A stretch of DNA of 64,000 nt from Succinivibrio dextrinosolvens. Lineage in GTDB: Bacteria; Pseudomonadota; Gammaproteobacteria; Enterobacterales; Succinivibrionaceae. The notes below the pieces were generated by a model that searched no databases, had not been told where the DNA came from, and saw only the letters and a program-made list of their open reading frames with translations. How positions within the stretch are numbered: the first letter of the stretch is position 1; every line of letters begins with the position of its first letter. The stretch lies in assembly GCF_011065405.1 (NCBI RefSeq), contig NZ_CP047056.1:1262747-1326746 (forward strand). The letters are read 5' to 3'. The translations under genes and the position numbers were made by a program. Positions 1 to 8,395 of the stretch are shown in pieces.

Positions 1-231
1 AAACGACTTGAGGAGCTGGCATCAGAATATACCGAGGCTTTTATCGGCACCACTCAGAGATGTCTTGTGGAAGGAACATCCAGAAAGGACGAGAATGAGC
101 TCAAGAGCAGAGCCTCATCAGGAAGAATTGTTGTGTTCAAGGGGCCTTTATCTCTTGTAGGACAGATGGTTGATGTAAAGATCACTTCTGTAGCCGCCCA
201 CACACTTAAAGGTGAGCTTGTTAATCAGTAA
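1..231 (+). CDS. miaB: MiaB C-terminus (tRNA-2-methylthio-N6-dimethylallyladenosine synthase), 5' end outside window
   Basis: The frame is open from base 1 to a TAA at 229-231 and encodes the last 76 residues. The segment LVEGTSRKDENELKSRAS followed by VVFKGP and VGQMVDVKIT is the TRAM RNA-binding domain that closes MiaB. MiaB is a radical-SAM methylthiotransferase acting on i6A37 of tRNAs. The catalytic part lies upstream of the window. It is followed after 6 bases by phoH/ybeZ, as in other gammaproteobacteria, which supports the call. Confidence 0.93.
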   Translation, partial: KRLEELASEYTEAFIGTTQRCLVEGTSRKDENELKSRASSGRIVVFKGPLSLVGQMVDVKITSVAAHTLKGELVNQ

Positions 232-237
232 GGCAAT

Positions 238-1356
238 ATGATGAATACAATTACACAAGATTTTGTTTTAGATCCAGATGACAAAGATAGAATTGCCTAC
301 CTTGTAGGTCCTGAAGACGAAAATTTAAAGCAGATTGAAAAAAGACTAGGCGTAAAAATTAGTTATTCCGGAGCTCATTTTCATCTGGAAGGCAAAGCCG
401 GCCACGTAAAAAAAGTCTATAAGCTGATAAAGTCTCTGTATGTTGATACTACACCAATAAAGGGAGCAAAGAAACCATCTGAGGTTACTCCTGACATGGT
501 ACACCTTGCCATAACTGAGACCACCGCGCTAGAACAGGACAATACGGATTATTCAGGAGAAAAAGCCCCGGGATCAATTGATTCTCTTTATGCCAAGGCT
601 AATAACTTCAAAACCAAACGCGGCTTTATAAAGGCAAGAACCTCAAATCAGTCAGACTATATCAACAAGATTGTCTCTCATGATGTAAGCTTTGGTATCG
701 GACCTGCTGGAACCGGTAAGACATTCCTTGCGGTTGCTGCAGCTGTAGATGCCCTGGAGAGAAATGAAATCAGACGTATTATTCTGACTAGACCTGCAGT
801 TGAAGCTGGAGAAAAACTTGGCTTCCTTCCAGGAGATCTCTCACAGAAGGTTGATCCTTACCTAAGGCCACTATACGACGCCCTGTTTGAAATGCTCGGC
901 TTTGAGAAGGTAGAAAAACTCATCGAAAAACAGATTATAGAGATTGCTCCTCTAGCTTATATGAGAGGAAGAACTCTGAACGATTCCTTTATTATTCTCG
1001 ACGAAGCGCAGAATACTACTGTTGAACAGATGAAAATGTTTCTAACTCGTATCGGTTTCAACTCCCATGCTGTAATTACCGGAGATCCTAGCCAGATTGA
1101 TCTGCCAAGAAACGTAAGATCAGGTTTAAAGCATGCGATGGAGGTTCTAAAGTCAGTTGAGGAAATCGGCTTTACCTTCTTTGAATCTTCCGATGTTGTA
1201 AGACATCCTGTTGTAGCTGCCATTGTTAATGCCTACGATGAGTACGAAAAGACTCACGAAAAGGATAATCAGCATTATTACGGAAGAAATAATAAAAACG
1301 ATTCCTCCTCCACTGAAAATTCTGAAAAAGAGGTGTCTAATGCAAGTAATAATTGA
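238..1356 (+). CDS. ybeZ: PhoH-like ATPase (YbeZ)
   Basis: A 372-residue protein close to the usual 346-360. An N-terminal KH-like region (about residues 14-70) precedes the ATPase, whose Walker A is GPAGTGKT near residue 157 and whose Walker B is FIILDEAQNTT near residue 250. PhoH/YbeZ proteins are linked to RNA metabolism and work with the endoribonuclease YbeY, encoded next. The start is ATG 238 (or ATG 241, better spaced from the AAGG at 230-233). The C-terminal 30 residues are Asn/Ser/Lys-rich and overlap the start of ybeY by 17 bases, implying translational coupling. Confidence 0.95.
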   Translation: MMNTITQDFVLDPDDKDRIAYLVGPEDENLKQIEKRLGVKISYSGAHFHLEGKAGHVKKVYKLIKSLYVDTTPIKGAKKPSEVTPDMVHLAITETTALEQDNTDYSGEKAPGSIDSLYAKANNFKTKRGFIKARTSNQSDYINKIVSHDVSFGIGPAGTGKTFLAVAAAVDALERNEIRRIILTRPAVEAGEKLGFLPGDLSQKVDPYLRPLYDALFEMLGFEKVEKLIEKQIIEIAPLAYMRGRTLNDSFIILDEAQNTTVEQMKMFLTRIGFNSHAVITGDPSQIDLPRNVRSGLKHAMEVLKSVEEIGFTFFESSDVVRHPVVAAIVNAYDEYEKTHEKDNQHYYGRNNKNDSSSTENSEKEVSNASNN

Positions 1357-1816
1357 TCTGCAGATTGCAACAGACGAAGCTCTTGAAAGCTACCCATCAC
1401 TAGAACTAATGACAAAATGGGCAACTGTTGCACTCAAGACAGGCGGCAGAAACAAGGATAGCGAAATCACCATCCGTATGGTGAATTCAGAGGAGATCCA
1501 TCAGCTGAACTCTACATACAGACATGTAGACAGACCAACCAACATTCTGTCTTTCCCTTTTGAACTGCCAGAGGGGGTTGAAGATCTGCCTTTATTAGGA
1601 GATCTTGTTGTCTGCAAGGAAGTTTTAGAAAGAGAGTGCAAAGAGCAGAACAAGACTCTTGAGGAGCATTTTGCCCACCTGATCGTACATGGATGTCTGC
1701 ATCTTATCGGATACGATCATATTGAAGAAGAAGACGCCAAGGAAATGGAGCCTCTAGAAATTAAGGCCATGGAAGAACTTGGCTATGATAATCCTTACAA
1801 GGATGATGAATACTAA
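1340..1816 (+). CDS. ybeY: YbeY endoribonuclease
   Basis: A 158-residue protein, the normal length for YbeY, which matures 16S rRNA 3' ends and takes part in ribosome quality control. The zinc-binding signature HGCLHLIGYDH is intact near residues 114-124. I chose ATG 1340 rather than the upstream in-frame ATG 1223 because AGAGGTG lies just upstream, the product then matches family length, and the extra 39 residues are only the shadow of ybeZ. It overlaps the ybeZ 3' end and precedes corC, the conserved order. Confidence 0.95.
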   Translation: MQVIIDLQIATDEALESYPSLELMTKWATVALKTGGRNKDSEITIRMVNSEEIHQLNSTYRHVDRPTNILSFPFELPEGVEDLPLLGDLVVCKEVLERECKEQNKTLEEHFAHLIVHGCLHLIGYDHIEEEDAKEMEPLEIKAMEELGYDNPYKDDEY

Positions 1817-1858
1817 AGAAGGACAAACAGAGAAGCAATCAAGAATTTGGAAAAAATT

Positions 1859-2722
1859 ATGACAGATAATCACGACGAGGAACACAGTTCCTTTTTATCA
1901 AAGATTTTTTCAAAAAAAACTGAACCTACCAGTCAGGACGAATTAGAACAGGTTATTCGCGAAGCAACTGAAAATGAAGTTATCGACGAAGATACTGAGG
2001 AAATGCTTCAAGGTATTTTTGACATCAACAGACTTCGTGTTTCAGACGTAATGATCCCAGCAAATGAGATTGTTACAATTCATGTCAACAGCACCATTGA
2101 AGAAGCCGCAAAAATCGTTCTTCAGACTGCTCACTCCCGCTATCCTGTAATCGGTGAGGACAAGGATCATATCGTAGGAGTCCTTCTGGCAAAAGATCTA
2201 ATTCCTTATGCCTGCGGCCTAAAGGAACTTGAGGGAGGTTCAATCAAATCAATTCTTCGCTCCCCTATTATCGTTCCGGAAGCCAAGCGTGTTAATTCAA
2301 TGCTCAAGGAATTTCAGCAGAATCGATTCCACATTGCAATCGTGGTCGATGAATTTGGAGGAGTCTCAGGACTTGTCACCATTGAGGACGTTCTTGAGGT
2401 TATCGTTGGTGATATTGATGACGAATACGATACTGAGGTGAATTCAGAGCATATAGTCAAATCAAAGGAAGGAAAATCCTATATTGTCAGTGGCATAACT
2501 GAGCTAGAGGAATTTGACGAGTTCTTTAACTGTAAATTCTCTGAGCTTGCAGAGGTTGACACCATTGCAGGTCTTACCACTCATATGCTGGGTAAATTCC
2601 CCAACATCGGAGAAAAGCTTACAATTGAAGGCTTTGAATTCAAGGTGCTAGAAGCCAATGACAGGAGAGTGCATCTTCTTGAGGTAACTCCGCCAGCAAC
2701 AGATCAGGACATTAAGCAGTAG
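1859..2722 (+). CDS. corC: CorC/YbeX CBS-domain protein (magnesium/cobalt efflux accessory)
   Basis: About 287 residues, against 292 in E. coli YbeX. Two CBS domains span roughly residues 65-185 (VSDVMIPANEIVTI, then VDEFGGVSGLVTIEDVLEVI), followed by a CorC_HlyC transporter-associated domain. CorC-type proteins are tied to Mg2+/Co2+ efflux and to ribosome function through their ybeYZ linkage. ATG 1859 has GGA seven bases upstream and gives an E. coli-like N-terminus; a TTG at 1847 in the same frame is the alternative. The stop is one base from the lnt start. Confidence 0.93.
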   Translation: MTDNHDEEHSSFLSKIFSKKTEPTSQDELEQVIREATENEVIDEDTEEMLQGIFDINRLRVSDVMIPANEIVTIHVNSTIEEAAKIVLQTAHSRYPVIGEDKDHIVGVLLAKDLIPYACGLKELEGGSIKSILRSPIIVPEAKRVNSMLKEFQQNRFHIAIVVDEFGGVSGLVTIEDVLEVIVGDIDDEYDTEVNSEHIVKSKEGKSYIVSGITELEEFDEFFNCKFSELAEVDTIAGLTTHMLGKFPNIGEKLTIEGFEFKVLEANDRRVHLLEVTPPATDQDIKQ

Positions 2723-2723
2723 T

Positions 2724-4322
2724 ATGCAGTTTTTTATTAAATTATATCTTATTCTATCCAGTCTGCTTGACGGCAAGAGACTGCTGAATCTTATTAACAA
2801 ACCACTGGGTATGTGTCTATCCTCAATGGTTCTAGGTGCAATTATGAGTTTATCCATTGCACCTGTTGAAAAGTGGCCATTTGCAGTAATTGCTCTCGGA
2901 TTCTTCATGATGCAGCTTTACACCTGTAAATATATACCTCAGGTAGGACTTCTGTCCGTGCTGTTCTTTGGAACCTACGCTACTCTTTCTCTGACCTGGC
3001 TGAATTTTGTATTGGAAGGATTCGGACAGGTTCCTCTTGTTTTATCCTATATCATCATAATCGGCGGCTCTTTCGGATATATTGCATTTACTTATGCTAT
3101 TCCCAATATGATAGCCTTTGGCATCGCCAAAAATAAAAAAGCTGTTTATTTATGCTGTTTTGTTCCTATCGCATTTATCATTTCCGACTATATTGTCTAC
3201 TATTTTCTCTCAGGTTTTCCATGGCTTTACGCTGGTTATTCCTGTGTAGAAGGACCTCTTAAGAACTATGCACCATTTATCGGTGTGAGAGGAATCAATT
3301 TAGCCCTTTATGTTTTGAGTGCAGCCCTTGCTCTTACGGCTATGAGAAAATTCCTGTTTCTTCCGGTTGCTGCAATGATTCTTATTGTTGGTGTTTTCCT
3401 TGAGAATATTCCTCAGGTTGAAAAAATGCCAACCGTCAATGCATCTCTGGTTCAGGCAAATATAACTCAGTCAGTACACAACAATGCAGCCAGCGTTAAC
3501 GAAATCTTTTCAACCTACTGGACACTTACCAAACCTAAGCTTTCTAATTCCAAAATTGTAGTTTGGTCAGAGTCAGCTCTACCTATTGATTACTATTCAT
3601 CAGCAGATCTGATTAGCGATTTGGATACAGTATTTAAGAATGACAAGTCAGCGCTTATAACAGGTATATTTACCTCTGCTCAGAGTAAGATTTATAACTC
3701 AATCGTCCATATTGGTGACGGAGCTGATCTTGCCCACGATCTCCCATACCAGAAGAGAAAACTGGTACCTTTCGGAGAATTTGTCCCCTTCGAGGATATT
3801 CTCCGTCCTTTAGGTTCAATATTTGTAATTCCTAACTCTTCATTCAGTTATGGTCCGGATGAACAGCCACCTATTACAATCAATGACTATAAATTCATTC
3901 CTGCTATCTGCTATGAGGCTATTTTTCCTGAGGTGATTTCCTCCATGGATTCAGAACATACCAACGGTATTATTATGGTTTCCAATGACTCCTGGTTTGG
4001 CCCTACTCAGGCTCCACAGCAGCATCTGAATATTGCCAGAATGAGAGCAATGGAACTTCAGAAACCAATGCTTCGCTGTACAAATAGTGGAATTACGGCT
4101 TACATCGATGAAAATGGTAAGGTTGTAGACCGACTACCACAGGATCAGGAGGGAGTACTTACTGTACAGTTTTCTCCTGTTAAAGGACAGACATTCTACT
4201 CAAAATATGGAACTCAGACTCTATTCCTGATTATGCTGATACTGTTGGTTTTAGGTATTCGTGGACTAAGGCAGAAGGATGATCCCACAAAGGATACAAT
4301 GAGCAAGCTGGTTAGACCGTAA
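2724..4322 (+). CDS. lnt: Apolipoprotein N-acyltransferase Lnt
   Basis: A 532-residue inner-membrane enzyme that adds the third acyl chain to lipoproteins after Lgt and LspA. Several hydrophobic segments fill the first 220 residues, then a nitrilase-like domain with the Glu-Lys-Cys triad: VVWSESALP (Glu near 279), KRKLVPFGEF (Lys near 343) and ICYEAIFPE (Cys near 395). A last hydrophobic segment lies near residues 497-513. The ATG follows the corC stop by one base, so the genes are co-transcribed. It ends the miaB-lnt block and is followed by a hairpin. Confidence 0.95.
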   Translation: MQFFIKLYLILSSLLDGKRLLNLINKPLGMCLSSMVLGAIMSLSIAPVEKWPFAVIALGFFMMQLYTCKYIPQVGLLSVLFFGTYATLSLTWLNFVLEGFGQVPLVLSYIIIIGGSFGYIAFTYAIPNMIAFGIAKNKKAVYLCCFVPIAFIISDYIVYYFLSGFPWLYAGYSCVEGPLKNYAPFIGVRGINLALYVLSAALALTAMRKFLFLPVAAMILIVGVFLENIPQVEKMPTVNASLVQANITQSVHNNAASVNEIFSTYWTLTKPKLSNSKIVVWSESALPIDYYSSADLISDLDTVFKNDKSALITGIFTSAQSKIYNSIVHIGDGADLAHDLPYQKRKLVPFGEFVPFEDILRPLGSIFVIPNSSFSYGPDEQPPITINDYKFIPAICYEAIFPEVISSMDSEHTNGIIMVSNDSWFGPTQAPQQHLNIARMRAMELQKPMLRCTNSGITAYIDENGKVVDRLPQDQEGVLTVQFSPVKGQTFYSKYGTQTLFLIMLILLVLGIRGLRQKDDPTKDTMSKLVRP

Positions 4323-4369
4323 CAAATACATTCAAAATACAATGTGTTGAATAAAAATTTATCAACAAC

Positions 4370-4406
4370 GGCGTTGTTCCCCAAAAGACTTGAGAAGAAC
4401 AACGCC
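4370..4406. terminator. Probable bidirectional terminator between lnt and the ATP-grasp gene
   Basis: A perfect 10-bp inverted repeat, GGCGTTGTTC at 4370-4379 and GAACAACGCC at 4397-4406, lies between two converging genes. The minus-strand side runs into GATAAATTTTTAT, a fair U-rich tail; the plus side runs into AATTATTT. A competing small palindrome, AACAAC-GGC-GTTGTT, overlaps the left arm. Confidence 0.55.
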
Positions 4407-4478
4407 AATTATTTAATAACTTGCCCACCGTATGTTATGAAGCTCAATTATCGAATCAACAATAAAAAAAGTTTTCAA

Positions 4479-5507
4479 TTATTTACTAGATAGTAATAGA
4501 GTTGTAATGGCTTGCGCTATTTCAGAATCAGGTTCATTCTGTTCTAGCCACAACCAGTTGCCGACAACATTAGCCTCTAAAAAAACAATACGGTTATCTG
4601 TTGTTTCAACAAAATCAATAGCAGCGAAATATATATTCCAGTATTTAACTAATGCAATAATCTTATTTTTCACATTCTCTTGCAGTTCACATTTTTCAGT
4701 TCTAAGATCATCAACACGCCTGAAATCAGTTTTAGACTCCACTCTCTCCTGAGAATAAATTCGATAAGAAAAGCATTTATCTCCAACAACAGTAACTCTT
4801 ATCTCAGACCTCTTATCCAACGCCTCCTGAATAAGTACTGGAGCACAGCCTTTCCCTAAGTAATCATCAATGTCATCTAAATCTGACTGTCTGATTAAGC
4901 TTGTATAAAAGCCTTTGAATTCATAATCATCAAAACCATCCTCAGTAACAACAGAAATCTTATCAATAATTGAAACATCACTCATCTGCTTTATAATGAT
5001 CTTTCCATTATGATTATTAAAAAAATTTCTGACACTATCCGAGGAGTTGGTCACCAAGGAGTCCGGAACCTCTAGATTAAACTTTAAAGCACATTGATGC
5101 TGATATATCTTATTATCAATCTTTTCTTCGAGATAAGGATCGTTAATCCAGATGCAGCTGTCAGGGACTAATGAAAAAAATCCTCTTAGAGCAGATTTAT
5201 TCTCAAAAGTTGCAAGCTGCTCAGCTGTTGAACTTTCATCTTTTGCAGGGGGATAGTAAAAACTTCTACAATAAATTCCTTCAATATCTTTTGATGAAAC
5301 AATCTTTCCATCAGGAAAGATCAGTTTTCCTTCAGTACTCCCTATTTCAATTGAAATAAGCTCTCTTCTTTCAATATATTCCCTTGAACCATACTCTTCA
5401 AATAAAGAAGAAATATCAAAACGTCTAACCTCAGCCCCTCTTTCTTTTAAATAATAAAGCACAGCATCAGCATGTACATCCTCATCCATTGCCAAAATAA
5501 GATACAT
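4479..5507 (-). CDS. Graspetide-type ATP-grasp ligase (MvdC/MvdD-like)
   Basis: A 342-residue ATP-grasp enzyme. The layout follows microviridin-type ligases: WINDPYLEEKIDNKIYQ at 120-136, a nucleotide-binding lysine in KIIIKQM near 173, IQEALDKRSEIRVTVVG at 226-242, TDFRR at 260-264, AIDF near 296, and the C-terminal FLEANVVGNWLWLEQ at 309-323, a variant of the family NPxGQWxW motif. Known members make ester or amide links between Asp/Glu and Ser/Thr/Lys side chains of a precursor peptide. Last gene of a unit with the JAMM peptidase, a small protein and a TerB-like protein. The substrate is unknown, so protein rather than peptide modification is possible. Confidence 0.8.
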   Translation of the reverse strand: MYLILAMDEDVHADAVLYYLKERGAEVRRFDISSLFEEYGSREYIERRELISIEIGSTEGKLIFPDGKIVSSKDIEGIYCRSFYYPPAKDESSTAEQLATFENKSALRGFFSLVPDSCIWINDPYLEEKIDNKIYQHQCALKFNLEVPDSLVTNSSDSVRNFFNNHNGKIIIKQMSDVSIIDKISVVTEDGFDDYEFKGFYTSLIRQSDLDDIDDYLGKGCAPVLIQEALDKRSEIRVTVVGDKCFSYRIYSQERVESKTDFRRVDDLRTEKCELQENVKNKIIALVKYWNIYFAAIDFVETTDNRIVFLEANVVGNWLWLEQNEPDSEIAQAITTLLLSSK

Positions 5508-5548
5508 TAAGAATAACTCCTTATTTACTTAATCAATTAACAGTGTGC

Positions 5549-6016
5549 TTATAAAATTTGGTATTCAACTTTAAAAATACCTATCAATTTTTCTGGAGAT
5601 AGATTCTCAATATTTACAGAAAACCAATCACTCAAAATCGAGAATAACTTGAAATATATAATTGAGGGAAAACCTTTATATTCATGTAAAACGTCTCGTA
5701 GCTTATTCTGTAATCCATTATGAAAATCTGTTTTCTTTATTATCAAGATCTTGTTATCAGCAAAGAGTGCTGTATAGGTGGCTTTCGAAGTAAAAAAACA
5801 AAGCCAATCATCAAATGAAAACACTAGATTTCCGTTTGGATGAGAGTGCCAAATAAAATCACTTTTATCCTCAACATAAGCAGAAAATTCATCTCCAGCC
5901 AAAAATGAAAAGGAGCCATCATCAAAGATGGCTCCAGAACATTCAATTTTACGATTTAGGACGAGTTGTCTGATTTTTAATAATGAGGATTCGTATTTAC
6001 AGGAACCAAAAATCAT
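5549..6016 (-). CDS. JAMM/MPN+ (JAB) metallopeptidase-like protein
   Basis: A 155-residue protein. The full JAMM metal and catalytic set is visible: Glu25 in IECSGAIF, then H57-S-H59-P with seven residues to S67 and D70 (HSHPNGNLVFSFDD). JAMM peptidases cleave isopeptide or peptide bonds C-terminal to ubiquitin-like modifiers, and bacterial ones also process toxins, sulfur carriers and phage tails. It lies 19 bases after the small-protein gene and 41 bases before the ATP-grasp ligase, all on the minus strand, so the two enzymes probably act on a shared substrate. The C-terminal 70 residues are not recognised. Confidence 0.75.
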   Translation of the reverse strand: MIFGSCKYESSLLKIRQLVLNRKIECSGAIFDDGSFSFLAGDEFSAYVEDKSDFIWHSHPNGNLVFSFDDWLCFFTSKATYTALFADNKILIIKKTDFHNGLQNKLRDVLHEYKGFPSIIYFKLFSILSDWFSVNIENLSPEKLIGIFKVEYQIL

Positions 6017-6035
6017 TAAAATGACAATATATTAT

Positions 6036-6293
6036 CTACTTATTTACCCTACGATCCCATTTGCCATTTACTACTTTTGAGGGAACCCATTTATTGGAAG
6101 GAGTTCGATGGGCAGGAACCCTATGGGCGCTTGTATAAACATTTGAATAACGTTTTGTTGTCACTTTCCATGATAAAGAGCCATCTTCAAAAATATTCAT
6201 CTGCTTATCTTCATCAAAGCGGGCTTCATTACTATCGATTGGAGCTGAATTTAGCAAAGAGGCAAATTTATACAAAAAAGGTTTTTTATTCAT
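6036..6293 (-). CDS. Small basic-tailed protein, candidate substrate of the ATP-grasp/JAMM pair
   Basis: An 85-residue protein I do not recognise. The N-terminal half is acidic (DSNEARFDEDKQMNIFEDG, about residues 22-40); the C-terminal half has many Ser, Thr, Lys, Arg and Trp and almost no Asp or Glu. ATG 6293 is preferred over 6299 because GGAG lies seven bases upstream. The start is inside the last codons of the TerB-like gene (ATGAATAA overlap), so translation is coupled. Its size and position beside the ligase make it the best precursor candidate, but no classical graspetide core repeat such as TxxTxxExxD is present. Confidence 0.6.
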   Translation of the reverse strand: MNKKPFLYKFASLLNSAPIDSNEARFDEDKQMNIFEDGSLSWKVTTKRYSNVYTSAHRVPAHRTPSNKWVPSKVVNGKWDRRVNK

Positions 6294-6726
6294 GATCATT
6301 CTCCAGGTCGAATTTCAAGTTTTGTTGATCTTTAACAGCATTTAAAAGTGCAACACTAGATAAGGAAGGCTCTAAGCCAAATGACTCTCCGAGTAAATGA
6401 ATAACGCTAACTTCACTAAAAGTAATTTCACCATCACTGATCGCGATCTTTGCTAAATCCTTCAAAATATCAAAGCTATCAACATCGTCAATTTCAAGAT
6501 TTCCTAAAGTAATATCCTGATCACTCTCAACAGTATTTTCTGATTCGCTTGCATCAATAAACTTATCTAAATAAGTCTTGATTAAAGTTTCACCCTCAAA
6601 CCAATCAAAACCGTATTTCTCAAAAATAAACTTTGAAGAATCAAGCTCTGTCGAATCAATCTTTCCATCTGCAAAGATTATAAAAGCGCAGGCTTTTGCT
6701 AGATGTTTTAACGTTTCTGTTGCCAT
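6286..6726 (-). CDS. TerB-like (tellurite-resistance family) helical protein
   Basis: A 146-residue, very acidic protein. Two helical units each carry an acidic loop, IIFADGKIDSTE (about 17-27) and KIAISDGEITFSE (about 93-105), which is the pattern of TerB/DjlA-N domains where such loops can bind metal. A Ser/Glu/Asp-rich linker (about 59-83) separates them. TerB proteins occur in stress islands with TerD, ATP-grasp and peptidase genes. First gene of the four-gene unit, with AGGAG seven bases before ATG. Function here is inferred only from the domain and neighbours. Confidence 0.65.
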   Translation of the reverse strand: MATETLKHLAKACAFIIFADGKIDSTELDSSKFIFEKYGFDWFEGETLIKTYLDKFIDASESENTVESDQDITLGNLEIDDVDSFDILKDLAKIAISDGEITFSEVSVIHLLGESFGLEPSLSSVALLNAVKDQQNLKFDLENDHE

Positions 6727-6843
6727 ACAATCACTCCTAATTTATGTTGTTTTGAAAAGAAAAATATAAAAGCATTGAAGAAAACAAAAATTCTTCATTT
6801 TTAACAAACAAATAACTCGATACAACAGCATAAAGAGTTTCAT

Positions 6844-7716
6844 TTAACATTTAGTATTTAAATGATTCTCAATATTAATTATTGCAGCCTTTATTTCATT
6901 CAATTCCTTATTCAGCATAACAAGTTGCTCTTTCAATAACATTTCAGATTCAACACTATCTACATCGCTATTTGAGTCTTTAGAATCGTTTTCAATCTGT
7001 TTATCTGGACTTTCTTTATCTAAATTTGCTAATTCTGAATCGATTTCACTCATGGCACTAACAATCACACCAACAAAAAGATTCAACATAATAAAAGTAT
7101 TTAACAGAATAAAAAAAACGAAATATATATAAGCATATTCATGTTCATTGAGAATAGAGCGAGCTAGATCTGCCCAGCCTTCAAGAGTCATTATCTGAAA
7201 CAATGTAAAAAAGCTTCTTCCGATTGTTCCAAAATAATCATCAAATACATCTCCAAAGAAATTCGTTCCAATAACAGAAAACAAATATAGGTTTATTAAC
7301 ACTAAAAGAGACAGCCATCCAATACTTGGAATAGATTTTAATAGACTTACAATGATTCTTCTTAAAGGCTTGAAAGCAGAAAAAACACGGAAAAGACGAA
7401 GAATTCTTAAGCCTCTTAGAATACTTAGAGAACCATTTGCTGGAGCTAATGATAACGTAACTATCAGTACATCAAAAACATTCCAGCCATTTTTCCAAAA
7501 TCTTCCGCCCAAGGCAATCTGCTTCAAAACTAATTCTGTAACGTAAATACATAAGACAATTGTGTCAAACCATTCAAGATAATTTCTTAAGCTCGTTGGT
7601 AGATTTTTGGAAGTCTCTATTCCTAAAGAAATAGCATTAAGAATAATAATAGTAACAATAAAAATCTGAATATTTTTATTAAATATAAATCTACATTTTG
7701 TCTGTAGTGATGACAT
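6844..7716 (-). CDS. Bacterial voltage-gated cation channel (NaChBac/BacNaV-type, possibly Ca2+-selective)
   Basis: A 290-residue six-helix channel. S1 starts near residue 15, and S4 has arginines at 101, 104, 107 and 110 (RGLRILRLFR). The pore filter is T177-L-E-G-W-A-D183, followed by S6 (about 196-222). A C-terminal acidic linker leads to a predicted coiled coil (about 256-287), typical of BacNaV tetramers. Sodium channels of this family read TLESW at the filter; the Gly and the final Asp here are calcium-channel-like features. ATG 7716 is chosen over 7749 because GAGGGG sits six bases upstream. Confidence 0.9.
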   Translation of the reverse strand: MSSLQTKCRFIFNKNIQIFIVTIIILNAISLGIETSKNLPTSLRNYLEWFDTIVLCIYVTELVLKQIALGGRFWKNGWNVFDVLIVTLSLAPANGSLSILRGLRILRLFRVFSAFKPLRRIIVSLLKSIPSIGWLSLLVLINLYLFSVIGTNFFGDVFDDYFGTIGRSFFTLFQIMTLEGWADLARSILNEHEYAYIYFVFFILLNTFIMLNLFVGVIVSAMSEIDSELANLDKESPDKQIENDSKDSNSDVDSVESEMLLKEQLVMLNKELNEIKAAIINIENHLNTKC

Positions 7717-8000
7717 AAATTCCCCTCGGAATCTTATTTTTGAAAACATAAAGAAAAAATTTCCTACGGATTAAGAGATGATCTTATTTTTAGTTATATT
7801 GAATTTTGTGTACGCTTAAATATATTTACATAACGATCGATTTTTATTTGAATAACAACACCACAGAAAAAAGCTCACAGCCTAAATATAAAAAAGCTAA
7901 TAAATAAGCACGGAATCGTTAACTGAGCCAAAGTAATTTTTATAAAATCAAAAAAAGAAGCTAAAAAATATAAACAAATAAACAAAGAATAAAAATAGCA
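7717..8000. other. AT-rich intergenic region upstream of the channel gene
   Basis: About 280 bases with no convincing open frame. It must hold the minus-strand promoter for the channel gene, and it ends at the terminator of the upstream module-protein genes. I see only runs of A and T and no clear operator. Confidence 0.5.
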
Positions 8001-8044
8001 AAAATCCCCGATTACATGACTAAGCTCACTTCATCGAGGATTTT
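8001..8044 (-). terminator. Terminator of the module-protein operon
   Basis: Read on the minus strand, AAAATCCTCGAT and ATCGGGGATTTT form a 12-bp stem with one G-U pair, followed by T-rich sequence (TGCTATTTTTATTC). It lies 19 bases after the stop of the last module gene. Confidence 0.7.
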
Positions 8045-8062
8045 CATAAAAAAACTTCTAGA

Positions 8063-8356
8063 CTACTTTAAAGATGCAAGAGTTGCCTTGTCGTCTGCAA
8101 GTTCGCCTTTCTTGTTTTCGATCTGAATCTTAACAGCAAAAGCTTCCATAAAAGCTTTTTCTGCATTGCCAACTCTGGTATTACCATGAAGTTCAAAATC
8201 ATCGCTCTTCTTTGCTGGCTCACCATCTCTAATTGAAGCTAGAGTTGCACTATCTTTTGCAAAGTTAATTTTGTGGTATACACGAACACCAACACCGAAT
8301 TCGTCTTTAAACATTTCCTTAAACTTTGCAACTGTTATTCTTCCATTTACTTTCAT
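8063..8356 (-). CDS. Two-module small protein, copy 1
   Basis: A 97-residue protein made of two copies of one module. Module 1 (about 1-45) contains FKDEFGVGVRVYH and ends ATLASIR at 37-43; module 2 (about 52-97) contains AFMEAFAVKIQIE and ends ATLASLK at 91-97. Each module reads as strand, helix ending in F-x3-F, two alternating hydrophobic strands, then the D-x-ATLAS tail, which could be a small beta-alpha-beta-beta (ubiquitin-like) fold; that is inference. I recall similar unnamed small proteins in other bacteria. It is a close paralogue of the next upstream gene, also visible at DNA level, so the duplication is recent. Confidence 0.8.
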   Translation of the reverse strand: MKVNGRITVAKFKEMFKDEFGVGVRVYHKINFAKDSATLASIRDGEPAKKSDDFELHGNTRVGNAEKAFMEAFAVKIQIENKKGELADDKATLASLK

Positions 8357-8395
8357 AATAAAACTCCCTAAATAAATACTAATTAAACAAATTAA

